DNA of 64,000 nt, from positions 1 through 64,000 of the forward strand of contig MCFE01000244.1 of assembly GCA_002104905.1 (NCBI GenBank), given 5' to 3'. Both the position numbers and the translations under genes were made by a program. Positions 36,088 to 45,505 of this stretch are shown here, piece after piece. A model generated the notes under the pieces. That model was not told where the DNA came from, made no database searches, and saw only the letters and a list, made by a program, of their open reading frames with translations. Origin of the DNA: Basidiobolus meristosporus CBS 931.73 (taxonomy: Eukaryota; Basidiobolomycota; Basidiobolomycetes; Basidiobolales; Basidiobolaceae). The stretch's first letter is position 1; every line of letters starts with the position of its first letter.

Positions 36088-37335
36088 TCATCTTCTCCTG
36101 GGTTTTTTTCTCACAGGGATTACTACTGAAGCATTTGGTAGTGACTCACTTTGCACACCTATACTACTTCCTGGCTGACTATCATCTTGGCTACTTGTGT
36201 ATTTGTAGTCAGTATTTTGCCTCCTAGTTGATGAGTGCGATGCTACAGCTTGGCCGCGCTGAATTGCTCCAACTGAACCAACTGAACCGGCCTGTAGTGC
36301 CACACGCTGACGTGTTCTTTTACTTGCCAAGGGCTCTGGTGGTTGAGTCACTTCATGTTGGTCATCATCAGTCAGTTCACCAGAAGTAACTTGCTGATGG
36401 TCAGGCAAAACGGCACGCGCAGGCGCGCCTTGACGCGTTCAGATGGCCCTTGGCTGAGTTCAATGTGATGCCGCATGTTGACGCAACTCGGTCCGCTCCA
36501 ATGGACTTGTGTCTAAATGAGCAGTTTGGCAAGTTCTGGTAGTTTTGCTCTGAAGCGTGCGCGTTGACCCGACGCGCGTTGACTTGACGCGGGGCATTCT
36601 GGTAAAGGGTGTTGGCGTGGTCTGGACTGACGTGCGCCGGCGCGCTGTGGTTGCAAGAGATGGTAGGGAATCCAGCAAGGCGTGCTGGCACAATCTGGAT
36701 CATGTTGCTTGCGGTCTGTATTCTTCCTCCTGAAGCTCACCATCTGATTCCTCAAGGTATTCACTTACCCTCTGTCTGATACTTTGGAGCTGTTGCCTGG
36801 ATGAGTCCTGTGTATATTGCTCTTGGAAGCCACTTAGCTCTACTAATATATCACGTAGTACATTAGTCATTTGAGGCAAAAACTCATTCAAAATCTCTTT
36901 GGTTCCCAAAGTTGAGGCACAAACGGATGCGTCCAGCCTGTACTGTGCACATTGCACGCAAAATCGTTCCCGCGCGGCTTCCTCGTCAAATCCCCTCACT
37001 CTCAGCTCATTCTTGATTTCAATACTTGTCTTGTTATATATCTTTTTACATACATTGGCTGGCATCTTGATGTAGAACTCATGCCACAGCTTTCTACTCA
37101 AATTCTTCCATCTTTGTTGGCTCTCTGAGGTATCTAATTCTGCTAGATTAATCAGTAGTGCCCAAATATCTGTATGAAGGCTCATCATAGACACTTGGGC
37201 CATACTAAAATCATTTGGCAAGAACTTGAACGGATCCGACATCGACTTTTCCGGTCCGGACCGCGCTTGTGAGCTGGGGGATGGGTTTTGTCTGGGTTGT
37301 ACTAAAGATGAGTTGAGGCTTGGTATGGGGACCAT
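36088..37335 (-). pseudogene. Harbinger gene 2 (accessory protein), inner copy, two stops
   Basis: One frame runs from the ATG at 37335-37333 to a stop after KKPRRR at 36088. It is interrupted by TGA at 36702-36700 and at 36462-36460, so only a 211-residue N-terminal product is possible. Harbinger elements usually carry a second, DNA-binding (Myb/SANT-like) protein that takes the transposase to the ends. Here the helical segment around residues 60-125 (RWKNLSRKLWHEFY, CKKIYNKTSIEIKNEL) is the likeliest binding part, but I do not recognise a Myb repeat. The C-terminus is Ser/Gln-rich and ends in a basic cluster that may be a nuclear signal. Confidence 0.75.
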
Positions 37336-37694
37336 AGCAACGGATTTGGATACTTATACAGCAGTATATTTGCATCAACCTGGTCTTATATGAAATATAT
37401 ATGAAAACTAAAGTGATTGTGGAATTTTCCATATATTATGCATGATGCATCTCAGATTGCGTTGACACGGATCAGATCACATCAATTGCAGATTTCCTTT
37501 TTGATTATAGACCTATGATTAAAGCATCAATAAAAGTACCAAGGCATTGTTTGCGGATGATTTTTGCAACATAATGATGGGATACATGGCAATTGATGGA
37601 GATTTAACCATAATGTGTTAAAAATCAGATAAATAACGCAGATCGCGCCAAATCAATTCAAACCGCCACCATATGATCATCCATCAATTTTTAT
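37336..37694. promoter_or_regulatory. Harbinger divergent intergenic region (intact, inner copy)
   Basis: This 359-bp spacer between gene 2 (minus) and transposase (plus) contains the uninterrupted insertion site at 37430-37450. It is AT-rich, with TATATATGA-like runs near 37396-37405 on the gene 2 side. It should drive both genes; there is no other room for their promoters. Confidence 0.55.
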
Positions 37695-38579
37695 ATGACT
37701 TACTCATCTGAATGGTCTTTTCTCATCAATCCCATCACTACCACTGGATTTCCTTTTGACACACTGGAGGAGATCTATTCCAAGTACTGTGGACCATCAA
37801 CCCCAATCTACTCAAGGAGATCCCTTGTCAAGCTTCTCTGCTATTACAAGAACTATTGCCCTACAAGGTTTCATCCCACCATCCATGGCAACAAAAGTCC
37901 TAGAAGCATTCATTCCCAGCTGACAGCAATGGAGAACCACCTTGCAGAGGGTATGAATGACTTAGAGCAAGCTTGGAATACTAGGTTCAGAAGCTCCAAT
38001 AGACTTCCATATCCCAGAGTGTTCAGCAACAGGTTCCATATCAGGAGTATTTTGGATACCTTCCCAGTGAGGATTAACAGACCTTCTAGAGGGCAGAGGC
38101 ACTTTTATTCTGGCAAGTACAAGGCACACTGTGTGAAGTTTCAAGCACTGTCTGACATTGAGGGTAACATCATCTGGTTTAGTGGGCCATTTGCTGGAAG
38201 TAGGCATGACAAAGCACTCTGGGTAGAGAATCATCCTGAATTCAGTAGAGGGGAGAAATGTATGGCAGACTTGGCCTATATAGGAGAGGATTGTCAGAGA
38301 TTAGGATGTATTACAGCTTATAGGAAGCCAAGGAATGGTGTGCTTAGCAGGAAGCAGAAGCTCTACAATGAGATATTTAATCATTTCAGAGTAAGGGTAG
38401 AGCACACATCTGGATATCTGAAGAGATTCAGCATATTGGCAGGTAAATACAGAGGAAAGTCATATATAGGAGAAAACAGCAGAATAGGTCAAATAGTTAA
38501 GATACTTATTAAGGCACAGTATGTTCATACAAGAAGACATCCACTGAGAGAAATGTGTCTGGAGCATTATGAAGAGTAA
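37695..38579 (+). CDS. Harbinger-type DDE transposase (inner copy)
   Basis: An intact 294-codon frame, identical in protein to the outer copy up to residue 206. The acidic residues D121, D192 and E236 and the HDKALW motif are present, so a catalytically competent fold is plausible. Differences from the outer copy (for example Pro/Thr, Thr/Arg, Phe/Ser next to E236, Glu/Lys) are confined to the last 90 residues; Ser at 239 replaces the usual Phe of the FG motif, so this copy may be weaker. The 5' region (37440-37694) differs from the outer copy at many sites whereas the first ~580 coding bases appear identical. Confidence 0.9.
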   Translation: MTYSSEWSFLINPITTTGFPFDTLEEIYSKYCGPSTPIYSRRSLVKLLCYYKNYCPTRFHPTIHGNKSPRSIHSQLTAMENHLAEGMNDLEQAWNTRFRSSNRLPYPRVFSNRFHIRSILDTFPVRINRPSRGQRHFYSGKYKAHCVKFQALSDIEGNIIWFSGPFAGSRHDKALWVENHPEFSRGEKCMADLAYIGEDCQRLGCITAYRKPRNGVLSRKQKLYNEIFNHFRVRVEHTSGYLKRFSILAGKYRGKSYIGENSRIGQIVKILIKAQYVHTRRHPLREMCLEHYEE

Positions 38580-38865
38580 ATAAAGCAAGGAAAGCACTAT
38601 TCTGAGCAACATAAGTAAGATTGAGTAAAATTACCAGTAACTGATATCATACCACTGGCATCATGGTAGAAATTATAGTGCCAGATAGTGCTGTAGAGTG
38701 CCAGATCAATCCGGCACTATAAACCGGCTGGCACTATGTGGCACTATCCAAAGGAATAAGTCTAATATATGGAAAATTCAACAATCACATTAGTTTTCAT
38801 ATATATTTCATATAAGACCAGGTTGATGCCAATATACTGCTGTATAAGTATCCAAATCCGTTGCT

Positions 38866-40098
38866 ATGGTCCCCATACCAAGCCTCAACTCATCTTTAGT
38901 ACAACCCAGACAAAACCCATCCCCCAGCTCACAAGCGCGGTCCGGACTGGAAAAGTCAATGTTGGATCCGTTTGAGTTCTTGCCAAATGATTTTAGTATG
39001 GCCCAAGTGTCTATGATGAGCCTTCATACAGATATTTGGGCACTACTGATTAATCTAGCAGAACTAGATACCTCAGAGAGCCAACAAAGATGGAAGAATT
39101 TGAGTAGAAAGCTGTGGCATGAGTTCTACATCAAGATGCCAGCCAATGTATGTAAAAAGATATATAACAAGACAAGCATTGAAATCAAGAATGAGCTGAG
39201 AGTGAGGGGATTTGACGAAGAAGCCGCGCGGGAGCAATTTTGCGCGCAATTTGCACAGTACAGGCCGGACGCGTACATTTGTGCCTCAACTTTAGGAACC
39301 AAAGAGATTTTGAATGAGTTTTTGCCTCAAATGACTAATGTACTACGTGATATATTAGTAGAGCTAAGTGGCTTCTGAGAGCAATATACACAGGACTCAT
39401 CCAGGCAACAGCTCCAAAGTATCAGACAGAGGGTAAGTGAATACCTTGAGGAATCAGATGGTGAGCTTCAGGAGGAAGAATACAGACCGCAAGCAACATC
39501 ATCCAGATTGTGCCAGCACGCCTTGCTGGATTCCCTACCATCTCTTGCAACCACAGCACGCCGGCGCACATCAGTCCAGAGTACGCCAACACCCTTTACC
39601 AGAACACCCCACATCAAGTCAATGCGCGCACTTCAGAGCAAAACTACAAGAACTTGCCAAACTGCTCATTTAGACACAAGTCCATTGGAGCAGACCAAGT
39701 TGCGTCAACTTGCAGCATCACATCAAACTCAGCCAAGGGCCATCTCAACGCATCAAGGCGCGCCTGCGCGTGCCGTTTTGCCTGACCATCAGCAAGTTAC
39801 TTCTGGTGAACTGACTGATGATGACCAACATGAAGTGCCTCAACCACCGGAGCCCTTGGCAAGTAAAAAAACACGTCAGCATGTGGCACTACAGGCCGGT
39901 TCAGTTGGTTCAGTTGGAGCAATTCAGCGCGGCCAAGCTGTAGCATCGCACTCATCAACTAGGAGGCAAAATACTGACTACAAATACACAAGTAGCCAAG
40001 ATGATAGTCAGCCAGGAAGTAGTATAGGTGTGCAAAGTGAGTCACTACCAAATGCTTCAGTAGTAATCCCTGTGAGAAAAAAACCCAGGAGAAGATGA
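38866..40098 (+). pseudogene. Harbinger gene 2 (accessory protein), outer copy, one stop
   Basis: The same frame runs from ATG 38866 to the stop at 40096-40098 (410 codons plus stop), broken only by TGA at 39376-39378. The inner copy has CAA at that place (36825-36823), and at the inner TGA (36462-36460) this copy has CAA (39724-39726). Thus neither copy makes the full protein. The upstream spacer (38767-38865) keeps TATATATTTCATATAAG. Features as for the inner copy: helical middle, Ser/Gln-rich tail, basic KKPRRR end. Confidence 0.75.
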
Positions 40099-40844
40099 AG
40101 CAATTGCTTTGAATCACTCACATTTGTAATGATCACGACAACCCTTTTTTTTTGCGATCCGAATCGAGCCATTGCAAATCAGTGATCATCAAATTTTTGA
40201 TATAAGTAATATCAAGGTCATCTCACATTTGAGACTGAACCCCTATAAATAAACACCCTGCATATATATACGTCATCTGTGATACCAGTGCAGCTATTGG
40301 ATCTGTTTTGCACCTACACAATTGCTTGCGTGCTGGCTATGACACCTTGTCCAATCACTAGGATCAGGGATTTACTTGCTCAATAAGCAAAATGGGATAT
40401 TTGATGGCAAATCAGGTAGCTTTTTTAGTAGTCAATGAGCCAATTGGGGGCTGCCAGCTTCAGGATACTTTTGGACCAATTAACCACTAAGATACCGTCC
40501 AATTGGAGTGAGGGTAACCAAAATGGTAAGTATTAGTGTAGTTTATAGTGTGATACACATTTATTTCCATTTACATTAAAGAAACATATCCAAATACCAG
40601 ATTTTACCTGCCATAATGGCGGTATCCAATTGCGCACATGGTGTAAACATTACAAGTTGGCGCGATCATCCATTCCAACCTCATTGTGTCAGATTGTGCC
40701 ATAGTGTGCGAGATTGTCCCACATAGTGCAAAATTGTCCAAGAACAATCCTTCCTTCTAGTAGCTGTAATATTGCGCCCAATTGTTCTTTACAACCACGG
40801 ATTGCGCCGCACGCCCTGGCATGGTACAATGGAACAAGTCTAAT

Positions 40845-42912
40845 ATGTTGTCAGCTTGTACAAAGGCATTAATGAAGCAATCACATTCAGTGGCTAATAG
40901 GATAGATGCAATGGCCCAGAGAAATCAGGAAATAGTCCAGAAACAGGATGAGAAGACAATATATGTAGATCAATCAATATCCCAGGTAGAGAAAGCAGTA
41001 TCTTTGCTGCAAAGAAGGAACTCAAACAGCTCAATGTCACAGCCAAGAGTTGAGCCATTTCCTGATGTAACATCAGAGGAACACCATACAGTCTTTGAAG
41101 CACAACAACAGTGCCCAAAGATAAAGCCCACAGAGAAATGTATCACAGCATGGGAGGGAGACAATGTGGTGTTTATACCAAAGCCTAACAATCAAAAGAC
41201 ATTGAAAATCTGTGAAGCTGCTGAGTGCAACAATGAAGAGTGGGCTAATATATAAGAGGTCATCCAAAGTCTAGCACACCATCACCTTAAGGCTGGCATA
41301 CCATGGGACCATCAGGAACTCAAGGCCAAGCAGAATACACTTCACTTGTTCCATGAGCATTATTCTGGATTCAAATATGCAAACAGATTTAGATGCAGTA
41401 TTGGTGTTCTAAGAAAGTATCTTAAGAATAACAGAGACTATTAAAGGCAGAAGAATAAGGGTGCCATGGCTAAAAACCAGTGGCTTCCCCAAGAGCCCAT
41501 TACAAGAAGGGCCAAAAGCTCCAGACAAGCATCAAAGAGATGTCAGGTAGCTGGCAGAGTGCCAATTAGGCAGAAGCAGGCAGACACAGATGCACCAGCA
41601 CAACATCTATGAAGGAAAAAGTGTAGTACCACTCAAGAAGCATCCAGTCAAAGTAGCAGTGAAGGACCTAGCAGTGATAAAGACCAGCTGCTTTTACAGG
41701 AGCCCATCACAACTATGGTTGAGAGCTCAAAACAAGCAGAAAAGAAATATCAGGTTGCCAGAAGAGTGCCAGCAAGAAGCAAGCAGGCCAAAACCAATGT
41801 GCCAGAGCAGAATTCATCAAGGAGAAAATGTAGTTCTTTGCAAGAAGCACTCAGACAAAGTAGCAGTGATAGACCTGGCAGGGATAAAGGAAAAGGTAAA
41901 GAGAAAAATGTCTACCCAAGCCTGAGACAATGAGGCAAGCAAAAAAACTGCAGTTCTCACCAATTAATGCCACAAGCCTGGAATAGATAGAATCTCATCA
42001 TACCCAAGAAGAATTACCAACAAGAAAACAGCTGCTTTAACAAGAGTTGGAAGTGCAGCCAGTTGAGCTACACCCCAGCAAGGTAGATGAGTTTACTGAA
42101 AAAGGCAATTTATCTACTACAGCCCCCACATACTCCAATGTTGACAGAGTGGAGATTACACAGACAGACAAGGCTACAACATCAAGAGCTTGAAAAACTA
42201 TCACAGTGCCTTTGGTGGAATTTTGGAGCCCTAATAGGCACACCAAGAGGTTGCAGCACTTCTTCAAGAGCAGTGCTCAAGAAAACACACTTGAATATTG
42301 CAAGGACTTATTGCAAAGACTGGCAGATGAGGTGCTAGACCTTGCAGTGCCAGCTGAAGACCAGGATGTGTGGGAATCAGTGAATGAACAGTGACATAAA
42401 GCCATTGGGTTCCTGACAAAGCTGTGGAATCAAAGTGTCACAGCAGAAATACTTATTGAGTGGTGGAATATAATGGAGTTACTTGTTGAGTGTGGGGTTG
42501 TGCTTGATGTTAGCATAGAGTATAGGGACTTGTATAGGTCAGCACAATTGGCAATTGAGGTACAACTGAAGTTTCAACTAAAATAAATCAATTTGTAGAC
42601 ATGAAAAGTAAGAGAAATGGTTGAGTCAGCAAGGAGTGTGAAAAAGAGGCAATAGCCAATCATGCACCCAAATGTAGGAGGCAATAGTGTGTCTGGGATC
42701 AGAAAGTGAGTAAATTGCCAGGAAGCCAATCAAAAGCCAATTGAACATTGTTGTGATGAAAAATTTTGACTAAGTTTCTTGTGAAATCTGGGGTGCAATT
42801 ATTTTTGAACGGTCTCTGGACAGTGTCCTGACAGGATCAGTACCTCTTAATCACAGGACTTTAACTTTGTGACAGCCTTTTGACAGATTCATCTTGATAA
42901 TTTTGCATAGGG
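40845..42912 (+). pseudogene. CACTA ORF-X, continuation right of the Harbinger insertion
   Basis: Continues the ORF-X begun at 33694. First comes a predicted coiled coil (DAMAQRNQEIVQKQDEKT, VDQSISQVEKAVSLLQRR; 40900-41020). The conserved AWEGDNVVFIPKPNNQKTLKIC and CNNEEWANI follow (41150-41255), then a Trp/Leu-rich part (PWDHQELKAKQN, 41300-41345). Three imperfect repeats rich in Gln, Lys and Ser cover 41465-41930, and a C-terminal segment (EYCKDLLQRLADEVLDLAV, 42290-42350) ends at the terminus TTTTGCATAGGG (42901-42912). Stops at 41253 and later break it. The function is unknown; the repeats and basic character fit a DNA-binding accessory protein. Confidence 0.65.
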
Positions 42913-43680
42913 CTCCACATCCTCTATTGTTAACAGAGTGGAGATCCTACTGACAGACAAGGCTACAACGTCAAGAGCTTGAAAGACTATCACAATGCCT
43001 TCAGTGGAGTTTTGGAACATTAATAGGCACACCAAGAGGTTGCAGCACTTCTTCAAGAGCAGTGCTCAAGAAAGTACATTTGAATATTGCAAGGATTTAT
43101 TGCAAAGACTGGCATATGAGGAGCTAGACCCTACAGTGCCAGATGAAGACCAGGAAATGTAGGACCCAGTAAATGAGCAATGGCATAAAGCCATAGGGTT
43201 TGCACCAAAGTTGTAGAAACTTAAAGTTACAGCATAAATACTTATTGAGTAGTGGATTTTAATGGAGTTACTTGTTGAGTGTGAAGTTGGCCTTAATGCT
43301 AGTGTAGGGTATAGGGACTTGCATAGGTCAATACAATTGGCAATTGAGGTGCAACTGAAGTTTCAACGGAAGTAAATCAATTTTTATGCATGAAAAGTGA
43401 GAGTAACAGTTGAGTCAGGAAGTAAGGAATGTGAAAAAGAGGCAATAGCCAATCAATGCACACAAACATAGGAGGTGATGGAGTGTCTGGGATCAGAAAG
43501 TGAGCTAATTGGCAGGGAACCAATCAAAAGCCACTTATACATTGTTGTGATGAAAAATTTTGGCAAAGTTTTTTGTGAAATCTGGGGTGCAATTATTTTT
43601 CAACAATATCTGGATTGAGTCCTGATAGGATCAGTACCTCTTAGTTACAGGGCTTTAACTTTGTGACAGCCTTCTGATGG
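42913..43680 (+). pseudogene. CACTA ORF-X C-terminal part, second copy in tandem
   Basis: Starts abruptly at CTCCACATCC, in the middle of ORF-X, right after the terminus of the previous copy. It repeats the last ~750 bp of the gene and tail (compare 47105-47880). It is interrupted at 43680 by an LTR; its last ~30 bases and terminus lie at 44484-44513. It arose by insertion or unequal exchange between copies. Confidence 0.6.
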
Positions 43681-44483
43681 TGTGGTGGTGTAGAGGTACT
43701 CCTGAGAGAAGCTACATGACTCAAGGTGTGTGAGGTGTCTGATGGGTGCAATAACCGCTGGGTCTAAACTGCTAGTGTCTTTGTCAATATGTCACTATGG
43801 TAAAAGCTCCTGCTTGTCTAGCTTCCTAGGTGCTCCAAGTGTCTGCAAAGGACTCTGTGTGTCTTGTGCACTACCCTGAAAAGCTCCTTGATGGCAGGTC
43901 TGATATCTACTGTTGAAGGCAGGTGCAGTGATTAACTGCTAATCAATAAGAGAGAAGTGTTACTGATAGAAGGGCTGATTTATTGATGAGGGATTGCCTT
44001 CCCTTAAGTACTTTTCCTGGTTGCCAAGTGATTACTAATGACAAGGTTCTAGAAGATTCCAGACATCAGTGGATTTTTGATGACATCACTTTGAGCTAAA
44101 AATATGCCAAAAATGTCTTCAAAGGTTCTAAAAGGCACAGCACATCCAACCAACCAAGGATCAGCAGTCAGAAACTTGTGCCACATAGAGATACCATATA
44201 TGGTATTTAAATGGTAGGGATGGTAACACAGACTTAGGTCATGTATCACAGGTACTGATGCAGGTACTTGCCTAATGTAGATACATATATAGATCACAAA
44301 GGTGAATACCATCTGGGATAACTAATGCTAATAAGTAATCAGGGTAAACATCATATGGGGATAATACTAATAATATGGGCAAAAGAAGAATGGGATAATA
44401 CTGATAAGATAAAATATGGATAAGTACATCATAATAGCTAAATGAATTAACTTGTCTGTGGGGAGTATGTTTACCCTACCACA
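43681..44483. repeat. Solo LTR of a third family (803 bp)
   Basis: Starts TGTGGTGGTGTAG and ends CCCTACCACA, with inverted TGTGGT/ACCACA ends. It splits the terminal region of an ORF-X copy; removing it restores the tail seen elsewhere (CTGATGGATCATTACAATAA). Flanks GATGG (43676-43680) and ATTGG (44484-44488) fit a 5-bp duplication with two changes. It contains no coding sequence and matches no other LTR in the window. Confidence 0.65.
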
Positions 44484-44513
44484 ATTGGATCATTACAATA
44501 ATTTTCCATAGAG

Positions 44514-45400
44514 TAGTGTGGACAATGCTTTCCTCCTATAATGGCCAACTCCTGAAAAGTTGGACACCTTGTAATGGTGGTATTTTCTGATGTGAATGCC
44601 ATGCAACTGTTAAAATATGTAGATATTAGGACAGTCTTGTGGTCATTTGCTGCCAGCTGCAAGATGGTTGTCCATTTATACCATCTATATGGTAAATTGC
44701 ATCCTGGGTTAATTTTAGCAAGAAGCAGTAGTAAATCCACAAAGCCCTAATTACTAATATCAATGGAAATGTGCCACTTCTATAGCCTCAACATCACATC
44801 CTTCACTAGTAGATGGATTGCTGTGCTCACTTGGCACTATGAAGTATCCTTAGCATTTTCTTCTATGGGTGTTGTCTCATTACATATTGGGATTTTGCCA
44901 GACTCATGTGGGGTACTGTTGTTTGGGGAGATAGGCCTGCAATTCATCAGTGAGCCTTCTGCTTCAGAGCTATCACTCTGCATGCCATACTCAGAAGGCT
45001 GGGATGAGCCTAAATGTGTCACAAACTCACCTGACTCAGTTTGCGCAAGGTGACAAGTACAACCAAGTGCTGTTGTAGAAGTATCAAGTGGCTAGCAAGA
45101 TACTGTTTGTATAGTAGTGACTGATGAATGGTCAAATATGACTTGTGTAGCAAAGCGTTGGCTGTGATCCTTGTAAAACTTTCTATGCTGTCTGCATGCT
45201 TCATGGCTGAGAGGCTTGCTTCAATAGGCACATGGTCTTTTTTCTCTTCTCTTACAGCATTGAGTCAAAGTAGTCTAGTCCATGGGGCTAACAGTTTGAT
45301 ACTCAGCCCTGCAGTGCTCTTATATCCTTCTTTTGTCAGTATCAATGTGAATTCATGACAGTGTTGTATTTGAGACATCACACCTACATGAATGTAAGAT
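44514..45400 (-). pseudogene. CACTA Tnp2, minus strand, N-terminal part
   Basis: Minus-strand peptides LLLLLAKINPGCNLP and CPTFQELAIIGGKH (44580-44740), then SEYGMQSDSSEAEGSLMNCRP (44837-45022) and SLSAMKHADSIESFTRI (45100-45231), give the N-terminal half of Tnp2. The CxxC of the sister copy (CPNCQ) is CPTF here. It is the upstream half of the gene at 31730-32463. It faces ORF-X at 45506 head-to-head. Confidence 0.65.
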
Positions 45401-45505
45401 TCATTGATGACCTGCCATAGTAAGCACTATAAACAAAGTTGTGGCACTACTTACACATCAATATGTAACACTATTTCCCCTTTGGTTTGACTCACTTCTA
45501 TATAT
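45400..45505. promoter_or_regulatory. CACTA divergent promoter region (Tnp2 / ORF-X)
   Basis: Short AT-rich gap between the minus-strand Tnp2 start region and the ORF-X ATG at 45506. The same spacing recurs at 25.58-25.68 kb and near 33.64-33.69 kb. It should contain the promoters of both genes; exact elements are not discernible in these decayed copies. Confidence 0.4.

Larger units (their letters stand above)
35346..38763. mobile_element. Inner PIF/Harbinger element (3,418 bp), inverted inside the outer one
   Basis: Ends AGACTTGTTCCATTGTACCG (left) and the complement of AGACTTATTCCTTTGGATAG (right). AAT stands at 35343-35345 and 38764-38766. The empty site is visible inside the inner copy itself: 37430-37450, read in reverse, has GCATAATATATGG without the insertion, and the outer flanks give exactly this after removing one AAT. 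The inner copy therefore hit the intergenic region of an existing copy in opposite orientation. It holds gene 2 (minus) and transposase (plus) in divergent arrangement. Confidence 0.93.
34018..40841. mobile_element. Outer PIF/Harbinger element, interrupted by a second copy of itself
   Basis: Ends AGACTTGTTCCATTGGATAG (left) and the complement of AGACTTGTTCCATTGTACCA (right), so the first 15 bp form perfect inverted repeats. It is flanked by AAT at 34015-34017 and 40842-40844, the 3-bp duplication typical of Harbinger. Removing the element and one AAT gives ATTAGCAAATATGTTGTCAG, equal in length to the empty site in the ORF-X copy at ~45832 (ATTAGCAAGTCTGTTGTCAG). Without the inner insertion it is about 3,403 bp and carries a transposase (34201-35085, minus) and a divergent second gene (38866-40098, plus). 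Confidence 0.93.

Noticed and set aside
34018-40841. Composite transposon with captured cargo
   Set aside because: Both gene pairs are the element's own two genes in two copies; there is no foreign cargo between them.
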